Positions 1-7,138 of a stretch of DNA of 9,267 nucleotides are shown one piece after another. The stretch comes from Flavobacteriaceae bacterium. Lineage in GTDB: Bacteria; Bacteroidota; Bacteroidia; Flavobacteriales; Flavobacteriaceae. Under the pieces are notes generated by a model. It saw nothing but the letters and a program-made list of their open reading frames with translations. It made no database searches and was not told where the DNA came from. How positions within the stretch are numbered: position 1 is the first letter of the stretch; every line of letters starts with the position of its first letter. A program made the position numbers and the translations under genes. The stretch is taken from NCBI GenBank assembly GCA_013001365.1, contig JABDMQ010000287.1, positions 1 to 9,267 on the forward strand. The letters run 5' to 3'.

Positions 1-413
1 TTATGATTCCTTCGGCACATATTTTTGAGGGCACAGCGGATAATTACCCTTTTAAAAATGAGCTAACTAAAAACGATTTAGTAGATTGCGGTGTTGATGT
101 TTACGAAGGAACGATGATAACAGTGCTTGGTACCTCATTGCAGAACAAAGAGATATTGAAATTCTTTAAAAATTCTACTTGGAATGTAATTGGTCTTGAA
201 ATGGAAGGTGCGCATTATCAAAAAGCCATTCAGGCGGCTTCAAAAATTAGAGGCAACATCAATCCGAATGTAAAGGTAAGATACGCCTATTATGCAAGTG
301 ATAATCCTTTAGAAACAGGAAGCACTTTGGCCTCTGGCGGATTGGGAACATCTGGCGTGAGACCAACATATGTGATTACAAGAGCCATATTAGAGCAAAT
401 TTTCAATAATTAA
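1..413 (+). CDS. Nucleoside phosphorylase/nucleosidase-like protein, C-terminal part (5' end cut by window)
   Basis: The reading frame is open from the window edge and ends with TAA at 411-413. The ATG at position 3 is probably internal, because the first residues already look like the interior of a folded domain. Two short motifs resemble the purine/uridine phosphorylase and MTA/SAH nucleosidase superfamily. One is GLEMEG (E66-M67-E68 counted from the ATG at 3), like the ribose-binding EME motif. The other is ASD (S99-D100) after a hydrophobic strand, like the catalytic Ser-Asp region. Their order matches the family, and the spacing is about 10 residues longer than I recall for classical MTA/SAH nucleosidase. 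I believe a Bacteroidota family of unknown function (DUF6909) carries such sequences, but I cannot verify this. Substrate and activity are unknown. The gene ends 10 bases before the Wzz-like gene, so co-transcription is plausible. Confidence 0.6.
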   Translation, partial: MIPSAHIFEGTADNYPFKNELTKNDLVDCGVDVYEGTMITVLGTSLQNKEILKFFKNSTWNVIGLEMEGAHYQKAIQAASKIRGNINPNVKVRYAYYASDNPLETGSTLASGGLGTSGVRPTYVITRAILEQIFNN

Positions 414-423
414 TGATTATAAA

Positions 424-1506
424 ATGAGTAAGAAATTACCCGAAACAAATAGTGAATCAGGAGAAGTTGATTTAGGACAGTTATTTAAAATGATAGGTAG
501 TGCCTTTGAACGTCTTTTTAGTTTAATTGGCAATCTTTTATACAAGTTATTCCTTTCTTTCGTTTGGCTTGTTTTCTTTGTTCGAAAACATTTTATAAAA
601 TTAGTGATTGCTGCAGCTCTCACTTTTGTTCTAGCAATGATTAAGGATAGTCTTTCTGACCCAATCTATAAGTCGTCAGCGATTATTAAACAGAACTATC
701 CAACAGGAGAAAACCTTTATGACTTGGTTGACTATTACAATGCTTTAATAAGCAGAAAAGACTCTACGTCTCTTGCAGAAGCATTAGGGATACCTCAATC
801 CTCAACACTTAACTTGGTAAGTTTCGATGTAGACCCAATGGTAGGGGAAAATGTTAGAATAAAGAATTACGATGATTATTTAAAATCTCTTGACTCTTCA
901 TTATCTATGGATATTGGTTATGAAAAATATATAGAGAACACTCAAAGACAGGATTATAATTTACAAAAGGTATCAATTAGAACAATCAACACGTTTGAAT
1001 CAAGATTAGTGTTTCAAAGGATTGTCAAAAACTTGAATTCTTCGGATTATTTCACAAGAGAGCAAGAGAAAGACATTAACGAATTGGAGAATGAAAGATC
1101 TGCAATATTGAGGAGTTTGGAAGAATCCGACTCTTTACAGGAAACCTATAAGAAAATATTGGAACAACCATTGGATGAAATTAACCCTGGGAGTCAAACA
1201 AGTATTACTATACAAGGACAAGAAAACAAATTAGACACAAAAGAATATGAGCTTTATAATAATGATTTAGCATTAAGAAGGGAACTTGTGAAAATTGAAA
1301 GGAAACTAGAAAATAAAAAACAAATTGCTGAATTAATATCGAGCGAGCTGAGTAATGGCGTTATCGATGATAAAATCGAGATTTTGAATTTGGAAATGAA
1401 CAGAAATGTATTTTATGCTATTCTTGTTCCAATACTTTTACTCTTGATATTGTTAAGTGCTGAATTCATGAGGTATTTGGGCCGCTATAAAGACAAGGTT
1501 CAATGA
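424..1506 (+). CDS. Wzz-like chain-length determinant / polysaccharide co-polymerase, no kinase domain
   Basis: This is a predicted inner-membrane protein of 360 residues that would regulate chain length of a surface polysaccharide. A polar N-terminus (1-15) is followed by a DLGQLF segment and a long hydrophobic stretch at about 31-73, interrupted by the charged RKH near 54-56. A large, mostly hydrophilic periplasmic part follows. It is rich in charged, heptad-like sequence at about 205-310, consistent with coiled coil. A second membrane segment lies at about 329-347, followed by a short basic tail. This hairpin of terminal membrane segments around a helical periplasmic domain is the Wzz/PCP architecture. 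There is no Walker motif or Tyr-rich tail, so it is not a fused BY-kinase of the Wzc type. Its stop overlaps the rfbB start by 4 bases (ATGA), implying translational coupling with the sugar genes. The assignment rests on topology and context rather than a catalytic motif. Confidence 0.72.
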   Translation: MSKKLPETNSESGEVDLGQLFKMIGSAFERLFSLIGNLLYKLFLSFVWLVFFVRKHFIKLVIAAALTFVLAMIKDSLSDPIYKSSAIIKQNYPTGENLYDLVDYYNALISRKDSTSLAEALGIPQSSTLNLVSFDVDPMVGENVRIKNYDDYLKSLDSSLSMDIGYEKYIENTQRQDYNLQKVSIRTINTFESRLVFQRIVKNLNSSDYFTREQEKDINELENERSAILRSLEESDSLQETYKKILEQPLDEINPGSQTSITIQGQENKLDTKEYELYNNDLALRRELVKIERKLENKKQIAELISSELSNGVIDDKIEILNLEMNRNVFYAILVPILLLLILLSAEFMRYLGRYKDKVQ

Positions 1507-2513
1507 AGATTCTAGTAACGGGTGGTGCTGGATTCATTGGTTCTAATTTTATCCCATATTACTTAAAGAATCATCCTTCGGATAGAATAGTCAATATCGA
1601 CGCATTGACGTATGCGGCAGACCTGACTAACTTAAAGGATGTCGAAAACAAGGAAAATTATTTCTTCATCGAAGGAGATATTTGTGACAGGGCACTTTTG
1701 CAGCAAATATTTAAAACCCATCAGATCAATGGTGTTATCCATTTTGCTGCGGAGTCTCATGTTGACAATTCAATTGAATCTCCAAGCGACTTCATCCAAA
1801 CCAATATAGTTGGGACATTTAACTTGCTTGAGACTGCTTATAAATCATGGATGAACGGTCCTTTTGATATTAAAGAAGAATATAAGACATGTCGATTCCA
1901 TCATATTTCAACAGATGAAGTCTATGGCTCTTTGGGTGAAGAAGGTTTTTTTACAGAAAAAACATGTTATGCCCCAAATAGTCCATATAGCGCGTCTAAA
2001 GCATCTTCTGATTTTCTCATTCGAAGTTATTTTCATACATACGGTCTTAATGTTGTAACTACGAATTGCAGTAATAATTATGGCCCGAGACAGCATGATG
2101 AAAAATTAATCCCAACTATTATAAGAAAGGCACTGGCTGAAGAGAACATTCCAATATATGGAGATGGGAAGAATATAAGAGATTGGCTTTACGTTTTAGA
2201 CCATTGTAAAGGCATATCTAAGGCATTTAGGAATGGTCAAAAAGGAGAAACGTATCTGATCGGTGGAGATAATGAGCGATCGAATTTATATATTGCTGAG
2301 AAGATTTGTTCGATTCTTGATAAAATCAAACCTAGAAAACACAATAAAAGCTATAGGGACCTGATTTCTTTCGTTAAGGACCGTCCTGGACATGACTTTC
2401 GTTACGCTATTGACGCATCAAAGATAACCAATGACTTAGGATGGGTAGCTGACGAGGATTTTGAAAGCGGAATCTACAAAACTGTAAATTGGTATATTGA
2501 TAAATACAAATAG
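1503..2513 (+). CDS. rfbB: dTDP-glucose 4,6-dehydratase
   Basis: This cytoplasmic enzyme catalyses the second step of dTDP-L-rhamnose synthesis, turning dTDP-D-glucose into dTDP-4-keto-6-deoxy-D-glucose with bound NAD+. It belongs to the extended short-chain dehydrogenase/reductase superfamily. The NAD-binding GGAGFIG motif is at residues 7-13. The dehydratase signature STDEVYG is at 136-142, with T137, D138 and E139 as catalytic residues. The YSASK motif supplies Y162 and K166. Further family marks are HFAAESHVD near 80-88, NNYGPRQ near 191-197 and DRPGHD near 343 of the gene's C-terminal third (VKDRPGHDFRYAID). The length of 336 residues is slightly below the usual 340-360 but no block appears missing. 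The start is fixed by the glycine-rich strand immediately after it and by the ATGA overlap with the preceding gene. The symbol rmlB is equivalent. Confidence 0.96.
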   Translation: MKILVTGGAGFIGSNFIPYYLKNHPSDRIVNIDALTYAADLTNLKDVENKENYFFIEGDICDRALLQQIFKTHQINGVIHFAAESHVDNSIESPSDFIQTNIVGTFNLLETAYKSWMNGPFDIKEEYKTCRFHHISTDEVYGSLGEEGFFTEKTCYAPNSPYSASKASSDFLIRSYFHTYGLNVVTTNCSNNYGPRQHDEKLIPTIIRKALAEENIPIYGDGKNIRDWLYVLDHCKGISKAFRNGQKGETYLIGGDNERSNLYIAEKICSILDKIKPRKHNKSYRDLISFVKDRPGHDFRYAIDASKITNDLGWVADEDFESGIYKTVNWYIDKYK

Positions 2514-2517
2514 ATAG

Positions 2518-3375
2518 ATGAAAGGAATCATACTTGCCGGAGGTTCAGGCACACGCTTATATCCTATAACTTTGGCGATAAGTAAACAGTTGGTGCCAAT
2601 TTATGATAAACCAATGATCTATTATCCGCTCTCAACATTAATGTCTGCAGGTATTAGAGAGATTCTTATTATTTCTACTTCAAAGGACATCGCGAGATTT
2701 GAGGAATTGCTGGGAGATGGCAAGAAATACGGTTGTGACTTTACATATGCAATCCAAGAACACCCTAAGGGGCTAGCTGAAGCATTCATTATTGGAGAAC
2801 ATTTTATTGGCAACGATAAAGTAGCACTGATCTTAGGAGACAATATATTTTACGGATCTGGTCTTGAAACATCATTAAACGCCAATAGCAACCCTGTAGG
2901 TGGGGTGATTTTTGCTTATCATGTGCAAAACCCAGAACGTTATGGCGTTGTAGAGTTTGGAAAGGATAAAAAGGCTATTTCAATTGAAGAAAAGCCGATG
3001 AAGCCAAAATCCAATTATGCTGTTCCTGGAATATATTTTTATGACAATGATGTGGTTAATATTGCGAAGCAAATTAAGCCAAGTAAACGAGGTGAATTGG
3101 AAATCACAGACATAAACATCACTTATTTGAATGCCGGAAAATTAAATGTGCAAATTTTGGATAAAGGAATTGCCTGGCTCGACACAGGAACATTTAACTC
3201 ACTTATGCAGGCCTCCCAGTTCGTTCAGGTCATAGAAGAAAGACAAGGATTGAAAATCGGAGCAATTGAAGAAGTTGCCTATAAAAAAGGATTCATTTCC
3301 AAGGATCAGCTCCATGAATTGGCAAAAGGTCTAGTAAAAAGCGGTTATGGTGAATATTTACTTCGTTTGGAATAA
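2518..3375 (+). CDS. rfbA: Glucose-1-phosphate thymidylyltransferase
   Basis: This enzyme opens the dTDP-L-rhamnose pathway by joining glucose 1-phosphate and dTTP into dTDP-glucose and pyrophosphate. The nucleotidyltransferase motif GGSGTRLYP is at residues 8-16, followed by SKQLVPIYDKPMIYYP (22-37), which carries the family's conserved lysines. LGDNIFYG (106-113) provides the metal-binding D108, EEKP lies at 157-160, and WLDTGT (220-225) provides the second metal ligand candidate D222. GELEITDIN near 192-200 is another strong family mark. The 285 residues are close to the normal 285-295. The ATG begins 4 bases after the rfbB stop, and no upstream in-frame extension is needed. In this operon the gene follows rfbB, unlike the enteric order B-D-A-C. 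The symbol rmlA is equivalent. All expected motifs are intact. Confidence 0.96.
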   Translation: MKGIILAGGSGTRLYPITLAISKQLVPIYDKPMIYYPLSTLMSAGIREILIISTSKDIARFEELLGDGKKYGCDFTYAIQEHPKGLAEAFIIGEHFIGNDKVALILGDNIFYGSGLETSLNANSNPVGGVIFAYHVQNPERYGVVEFGKDKKAISIEEKPMKPKSNYAVPGIYFYDNDVVNIAKQIKPSKRGELEITDINITYLNAGKLNVQILDKGIAWLDTGTFNSLMQASQFVQVIEERQGLKIGAIEEVAYKKGFISKDQLHELAKGLVKSGYGEYLLRLE

Positions 3376-3933
3376 ATGAAAATTGAAGAAACTACATTAG
3401 TTGGATGTTACATAATAGAGCCAAAGGTCTTCAGAGATCAAAGAGGTGAATTCTTTGAAACCTACAATAAATCAACATTCCAAGAATTTACCGGAATTGA
3501 AAAAGAATTTGTACAAGACAATCAGTCGATATCAAGAAAAGGGGTCCTAAGAGGTCTTCATTTTCAGGAAGGAGAACATGCGCAAGCCAAACTAATAAGA
3601 GTGGTTCAAGGATCTATTTTAGATGTTTGTGTTGACCTAAGGTATAATTCCAAAACCTTTGGCAGTCATATTGCCGTTGTCTTGAATTCTAAGGAGAATA
3701 AGCAGATTTACATCCCCAAGGGATTTGCACACGGCTTTTTAACTTTAAGTGAAGAGGCCATCGTACATTATAAATGCGACAATTTATACAATAAATCTTC
3801 TGAGAATGGCATTATCTACAATGATGCTGATTTGAATATCGATTGGGCTATCAATCGAGAAACACCAATTCTGTCTGAAAAAGACTTGATGTTACCAACT
3901 TTGCAACAATTTCTGAATGAACGAAAAAGTTAG
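3376..3933 (+). CDS. rfbC: dTDP-4-dehydrorhamnose 3,5-epimerase
   Basis: This cupin-fold enzyme epimerises C3 and C5 of dTDP-4-keto-6-deoxy-D-glucose to give dTDP-4-keto-L-rhamnose, the third step of the pathway. Visible family features are DQRGEFFETY at 21-30, the VLRGLHFQ segment at 57-64 with the expected catalytic histidine H62, a lysine K72 after it, and IPKGFAHGFLTLSE at 113-126. Tyrosines Y132 and Y138 in the YKCDNLY stretch are candidates for the catalytic acid. The C-terminal ILSEKD (165-170) supplies the Asp that usually pairs with the histidine. At 185 residues it has the normal length. The ATG follows the rfbA stop with no gap, and the 3' end overlaps rfbD by 17 bases, so the genes are probably translated in a coupled way. 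The symbol rmlC is equivalent. Confidence 0.96.
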   Translation: MKIEETTLVGCYIIEPKVFRDQRGEFFETYNKSTFQEFTGIEKEFVQDNQSISRKGVLRGLHFQEGEHAQAKLIRVVQGSILDVCVDLRYNSKTFGSHIAVVLNSKENKQIYIPKGFAHGFLTLSEEAIVHYKCDNLYNKSSENGIIYNDADLNIDWAINRETPILSEKDLMLPTLQQFLNERKS

Positions 3934-4798
3934 TGTTTTAGTTACTGGTGCAAATGGTCAGCTTGGACTTACCTTGAAATCCAAACAGAAGGAATTAAAA
4001 AACACCGATTTTCATTTTTACGATTCTAAAGAGTTAGATATAACCAAAAAAGGAAGATTAACACAGATTGTAAGAGAATCAAATTTTGACTACTGCATAA
4101 ACTGTGCGGCATATACCAATGTAGAGGAGGCAGAAAAATTTCCTGAACAAGCATATGCGGTTAACGTTAAAGGAGTTGAAAATCTTATTGAGGCTTTTAT
4201 AGGAACCGAAACGATTTTAATACATATTTCTACTGATTATGTATTTGATGGACAAAAAGGAACACCTTATTTAGAAAATGATTTAGCCAGTCCTATTAAT
4301 ATCTACGGAAAATCAAAGCTCAAGGGAGAATTGGTTATTCAAGAACACCTTGAACGATTTTTCATTATCAGGACATCCTGGCTTTATTCTAAATTCGGAA
4401 ACAATTTTTTGAAAACGGTCCTCTTTAACTTGATTAATGGAAAGAGCATGAAAATAAGTTCTATGGAAAAAGGGGCGCCTACAAGCTGTAATAGCCTGTC
4501 AGAATTCATTCTGTTTCTAATTAACAAAAAAATAAATGAATTTGGACTCTACCAATTTACCGCACGAGGTCAAACCAATTGGTGTGAATATGCTAAATAC
4601 ATTCGTGAAATTATAATGAAAGCCAGTATCTCATCAGGTGATATTAATTGCATCGAACATTTTAAAACCATTGCTAAAAGGCCAAAAAACAGTGTTTTAG
4701 ACATTTCAAAAGCAAGAAACCTTTATCCAAAAATAAATTATTGGGAAGAAGATGTAGAATCAGTAGTACAAGTACTAATTCAAAATCACTTAAAATAA
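3917..4798 (+). CDS. rfbD: dTDP-4-dehydrorhamnose reductase
   Basis: This SDR-family enzyme reduces dTDP-4-keto-L-rhamnose to dTDP-L-rhamnose with NAD(P)H, completing the donor sugar. The cofactor motif TGANGQLG is at residues 10-17. NCAAYTNVEEAE (62-73) is a family hallmark, and ISTDYVFDG (104-112) leads to the catalytic YGKSK with Y130 and K134. RTSWLYS (152-158) and RPKNSVLD (255-262) are also typical. One block departs from the usual DQxGxPT: here it reads MEKGAPT (183-189), so the first two residues differ. The length of 293 is normal. The start overlaps the end of rfbC by 17 bases in another frame, and it is supported because the Rossmann strand begins at residue 5. The gene ends the rhamnose block and is followed by the largest gap in the window. 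The symbol rmlD is equivalent. Confidence 0.94.
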   Translation: MNEKVSVLVTGANGQLGLTLKSKQKELKNTDFHFYDSKELDITKKGRLTQIVRESNFDYCINCAAYTNVEEAEKFPEQAYAVNVKGVENLIEAFIGTETILIHISTDYVFDGQKGTPYLENDLASPINIYGKSKLKGELVIQEHLERFFIIRTSWLYSKFGNNFLKTVLFNLINGKSMKISSMEKGAPTSCNSLSEFILFLINKKINEFGLYQFTARGQTNWCEYAKYIREIIMKASISSGDINCIEHFKTIAKRPKNSVLDISKARNLYPKINYWEEDVESVVQVLIQNHLK

Positions 4799-4840
4799 AA
4801 ACTCTTACCTCAACCTAAGTGAGATAAATCTTAAAAGCAT

Positions 4841-4848
4841 TATTTTTG
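4841..4848 (+). promoter_or_regulatory. Candidate Bacteroidota -7 promoter element before gmd
   Basis: The octamer TATTTTTG matches the Bacteroidota -7 consensus TAnnTTTG and lies about 48 bases before the gmd ATG, inside the 97-base gap after rfbD. No clear TTG or TTTG -33 element is visible 17-23 bases upstream, and such an octamer arises easily in AT-rich DNA. It could give gmd-fcl a promoter separate from the rhamnose block. This is a weak prediction based on position and consensus only. Confidence 0.25.
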
Positions 4849-4895
4849 GGCCAAAGTTATTTTCAGAAATCAACCATAATTAATTGAATTAAAAA

Positions 4896-6014
4896 ATGAA
4901 TAAAAAAGTAGCATTAATAACTGGGGTTACTGGACAAGATGGAGCCTATTTAAGTGAATTCTTGCTTAAAAAAGATTATGAGGTCCATGGTATTAAAAGA
5001 AGATCTTCACTTTTCAATACTGATAGAATAGATCATCTCTACCAAGACCCTCATGTAGAAGATCAGAACTTTTTTCTTCATTATGGAGATATGACAGACA
5101 GTACAAATCTCATCCGAATCATACAAGAGGTACAGCCAGATGAGATTTACAACCTAGCGGCCATGAGTCATGTCCATGTATCATTTGAGATGCCAGAATA
5201 TACCGCTAATGCCGATGCTTTGGGAACATTAAGAATTTTGGAAGCGGTTAGGATTTTAAAAATGCAAGACAAAACCCGTATTTATCAAGCATCTACTTCT
5301 GAACTTTATGGAAAAGTCCAGGAAGTACCCCAAAGTGAGAGTACCCCTTTTTACCCAAGAAGCCCTTATGCTGTGGCAAAGATGTACGCCTATTGGATTA
5401 CGGTCAATTATAGGGAGGCTTATGATATGTATGCTTGTAATGGTATACTTTTTAATCATGAATCACCAATTAGAGGGGAAACATTCGTGACTCGAAAGAT
5501 AACACGCGCCACTTCTAAGATAGCTTTAGGATTACAGGATAAAATGTATTTAGGAAACTTGGATGCCCAAAGAGATTGGGGTCATGCTAAGGATTACGTT
5601 AGAATGATGTGGATGATACTACAGGCAGAGCAACCTGAAGATTGGGTCATTGCAACTGGAAAAACGACAACAGTGCGGGATTTTATAAGAATGTGTTTTG
5701 ATCACATAGGAGTTGAACTTGAATTCAAAGGAAAGAATGAAGATGAAATAGGAATAATAAAATCTTGTAATAACCCGCTTTATCAATTGGAAATAGGCAA
5801 AAAAGTAATTACCATTGACAAGAAATACTATAGACCAACAGAAGTGGATTTGTTAATTGGGGACGCAACTAAGGCTAAAGAGAAATTGGGATGGGTACCA
5901 AAATACGATCTTCAATATCTTGTAAATGACATGATGAAAAGTGATTTAATATTGATGAAGAAAAAGCAGTTTCTTAAAGAAGGAGGTTATAAGATAAAGA
6001 ATTACTTTGAATAG
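4896..6014 (+). CDS. gmd: GDP-mannose 4,6-dehydratase
   Basis: This cytoplasmic enzyme converts GDP-D-mannose into GDP-4-keto-6-deoxy-D-mannose, the first step toward GDP-L-fucose. The extended-SDR cofactor motif GVTGQDG is at residues 10-16, and HGIKRRSSLFNT (31-42) is a strong GMD mark. The catalytic set is visible as T134 and E136 in STSELYG (133-139), then Y158 and K162 in SPYAVAK (156-162). NHESPIRGETFVTRK (187-201) and DAQRDWGHAKDYV (223-235) are near-diagnostic, as is YYRPTEVDLLIGD in the C-terminal part. The usual SPRRG reads SPIRG here, with I192 in place of Arg. The 372 residues are normal. The start lies directly before the first beta strand. It forms a pair with the downstream fucose synthase, 8 bases away. 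GDP-mannose supply genes such as manB/manC are not in the window. Confidence 0.96.
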   Translation: MNKKVALITGVTGQDGAYLSEFLLKKDYEVHGIKRRSSLFNTDRIDHLYQDPHVEDQNFFLHYGDMTDSTNLIRIIQEVQPDEIYNLAAMSHVHVSFEMPEYTANADALGTLRILEAVRILKMQDKTRIYQASTSELYGKVQEVPQSESTPFYPRSPYAVAKMYAYWITVNYREAYDMYACNGILFNHESPIRGETFVTRKITRATSKIALGLQDKMYLGNLDAQRDWGHAKDYVRMMWMILQAEQPEDWVIATGKTTTVRDFIRMCFDHIGVELEFKGKNEDEIGIIKSCNNPLYQLEIGKKVITIDKKYYRPTEVDLLIGDATKAKEKLGWVPKYDLQYLVNDMMKSDLILMKKKQFLKEGGYKIKNYFE

Positions 6015-6022
6015 TCAAGAAT

Positions 6023-7072
6023 ATGAAGAAAGACTCTAAGATATTCATTGCTGGACATCAAGGCCTTGTTGGGTCAGCTATACATGAAAACCTATTAAAC
6101 AAAGGGTTCAAAAACATTATTACGCGAACCCGTAAGGAATTAAACCTTATTGATCAAGAAAAAGTTGCTGATTTTTTTGAATTGGAGAAGCCTGAATTTG
6201 TTTTCTTGGCTGCTGCAAAAGTAGGGGGAATAGTGGCAAATAATGTTTTTAGGGCTGAATTTATATATGAAAACCTTATGATTCAGAATAATGTCATTCA
6301 TCAGAGTTACTTGAATGGCGTTAAGAAGCTATTATTCCTTGGTAGCACGTGTATTTACCCTAAGAATTCTCCCCAACCTATGAAAGAGGAGTATTTACTT
6401 ACTGACATATTGGAATACACAAATGAGCCTTATGCCATTGCAAAAATTGCAGGTATTAAAATGTGCGAGAGCTATAATCTTCAATATGGCACTAACTTCA
6501 TTTCTGTAATGCCAACGAATTTATATGGTCCAAATGATAATTTCGATTTAGAAAAATCTCATGTTCTCCCTGCACTTATAAGAAAGATACATCTAGGCAA
6601 ATTGTTGTCAGAGTCCAAATATGATGAGGTTATTAGTGATGTTGGAGTCGCTACAATCGAAGAGGCTAAAACTTATTTAAAGGACTTCGGAGTAACAGCA
6701 AATAGCGTTGAAATATGGGGCACTGGTAAACCTAAAAGAGAGTTCTTGTGGAGCGAAGAAATGGCAGACGCTTGTGTATTCATTATGCAGAAAAGGGATT
6801 TTAGCGACACTTATGATAGAGGCTCGAAAGAAATTAGGAACACTCATATCAATATTGGCACTGGATTAGACGTTTCAATTAAAGAATTGTCAGAAATGAT
6901 TAAGAAACGAATCGGATATCAAGGAAAGTTATTATTCAATTCTAATAAACCAGATGGAACAATGAGAAAGTTGACTGATGTTACCAAGCTTAATAATCTT
7001 GGATGGCAACATTCAATTAATCTTGAAGAAGGGATAAATCTCATGTATGATTGGTATCTTTGCAAAAAGTAA
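6023..7072 (+). CDS. fcl: GDP-L-fucose synthase
   Basis: This bifunctional NADPH-dependent epimerase-reductase turns GDP-4-keto-6-deoxy-mannose into GDP-L-fucose. The cofactor motif GHQGLVG is at residues 11-17. The expected active-site residues are S108 and C110 in GSTCIYP (107-113), Y137 and K141 in EPYAIAK (135-141), and H180 before VLPALIRK. MPTNLYGPND (163-172) and GTGKPKREFLW (233-243) are family marks. At 349 residues it is about 30-40 longer than the E. coli-type enzyme. The extra length sits at about 192-231, a charged helical insert between the substrate histidine region and the GTG..REFLW motif. As I recall, Bacteroides-type homologues carry a similar insert, so it is probably normal for the phylum. 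It follows gmd by 8 bases and completes the fucose branch. The symbol wcaG is also used. Confidence 0.95.
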   Translation: MKKDSKIFIAGHQGLVGSAIHENLLNKGFKNIITRTRKELNLIDQEKVADFFELEKPEFVFLAAAKVGGIVANNVFRAEFIYENLMIQNNVIHQSYLNGVKKLLFLGSTCIYPKNSPQPMKEEYLLTDILEYTNEPYAIAKIAGIKMCESYNLQYGTNFISVMPTNLYGPNDNFDLEKSHVLPALIRKIHLGKLLSESKYDEVISDVGVATIEEAKTYLKDFGVTANSVEIWGTGKPKREFLWSEEMADACVFIMQKRDFSDTYDRGSKEIRNTHINIGTGLDVSIKELSEMIKKRIGYQGKLLFNSNKPDGTMRKLTDVTKLNNLGWQHSINLEEGINLMYDWYLCKK

Positions 7073-7138
7073 AATCTTATTCTTGAGAGATCGTCAATGT
7101 TCATTAACAATAATCAAGATTAAAACAATCAAAATAAA

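Noticed and set aside
1908..2096. Open frame on the minus strand inside rfbB, and similar minus-strand or alternate-frame frames elsewhere (for example 417-623, 2622-2843, 5256-5459, 6919-7110, 7915-8176, 8313-8501, 8822-9013)
   Set aside because: Each lies wholly or largely within a well-identified gene on the plus strand, shows no protein family resemblance, and is expected by chance in AT-rich coding DNA.
3917..3933. 17-base overlap of rfbC and rfbD, considered as a frameshift or sequencing error
   Set aside because: Both proteins have normal termini for their families, so the overlap is a genuine compact arrangement and no fusion or error is needed.
4809..4823. Short inverted repeat CTCA/TGAG after rfbD, considered as a terminator
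   Set aside because: The stem is only 4 base pairs with a 7-base loop and no T-run follows it, so it is indistinguishable from chance.
5308..5490. Plus-strand 60-codon frame within gmd
   Set aside because: It overlaps the catalytic core of gmd in another frame and has no recognisable domain; it is a shadow frame.
7081..7119. Inverted repeat TCTTGA/TCAAGA between fcl and the lipoprotein gene
   Set aside because: A 6-base AT-rich stem with a 27-base loop and no T-tract is too weak for a terminator or operator call.
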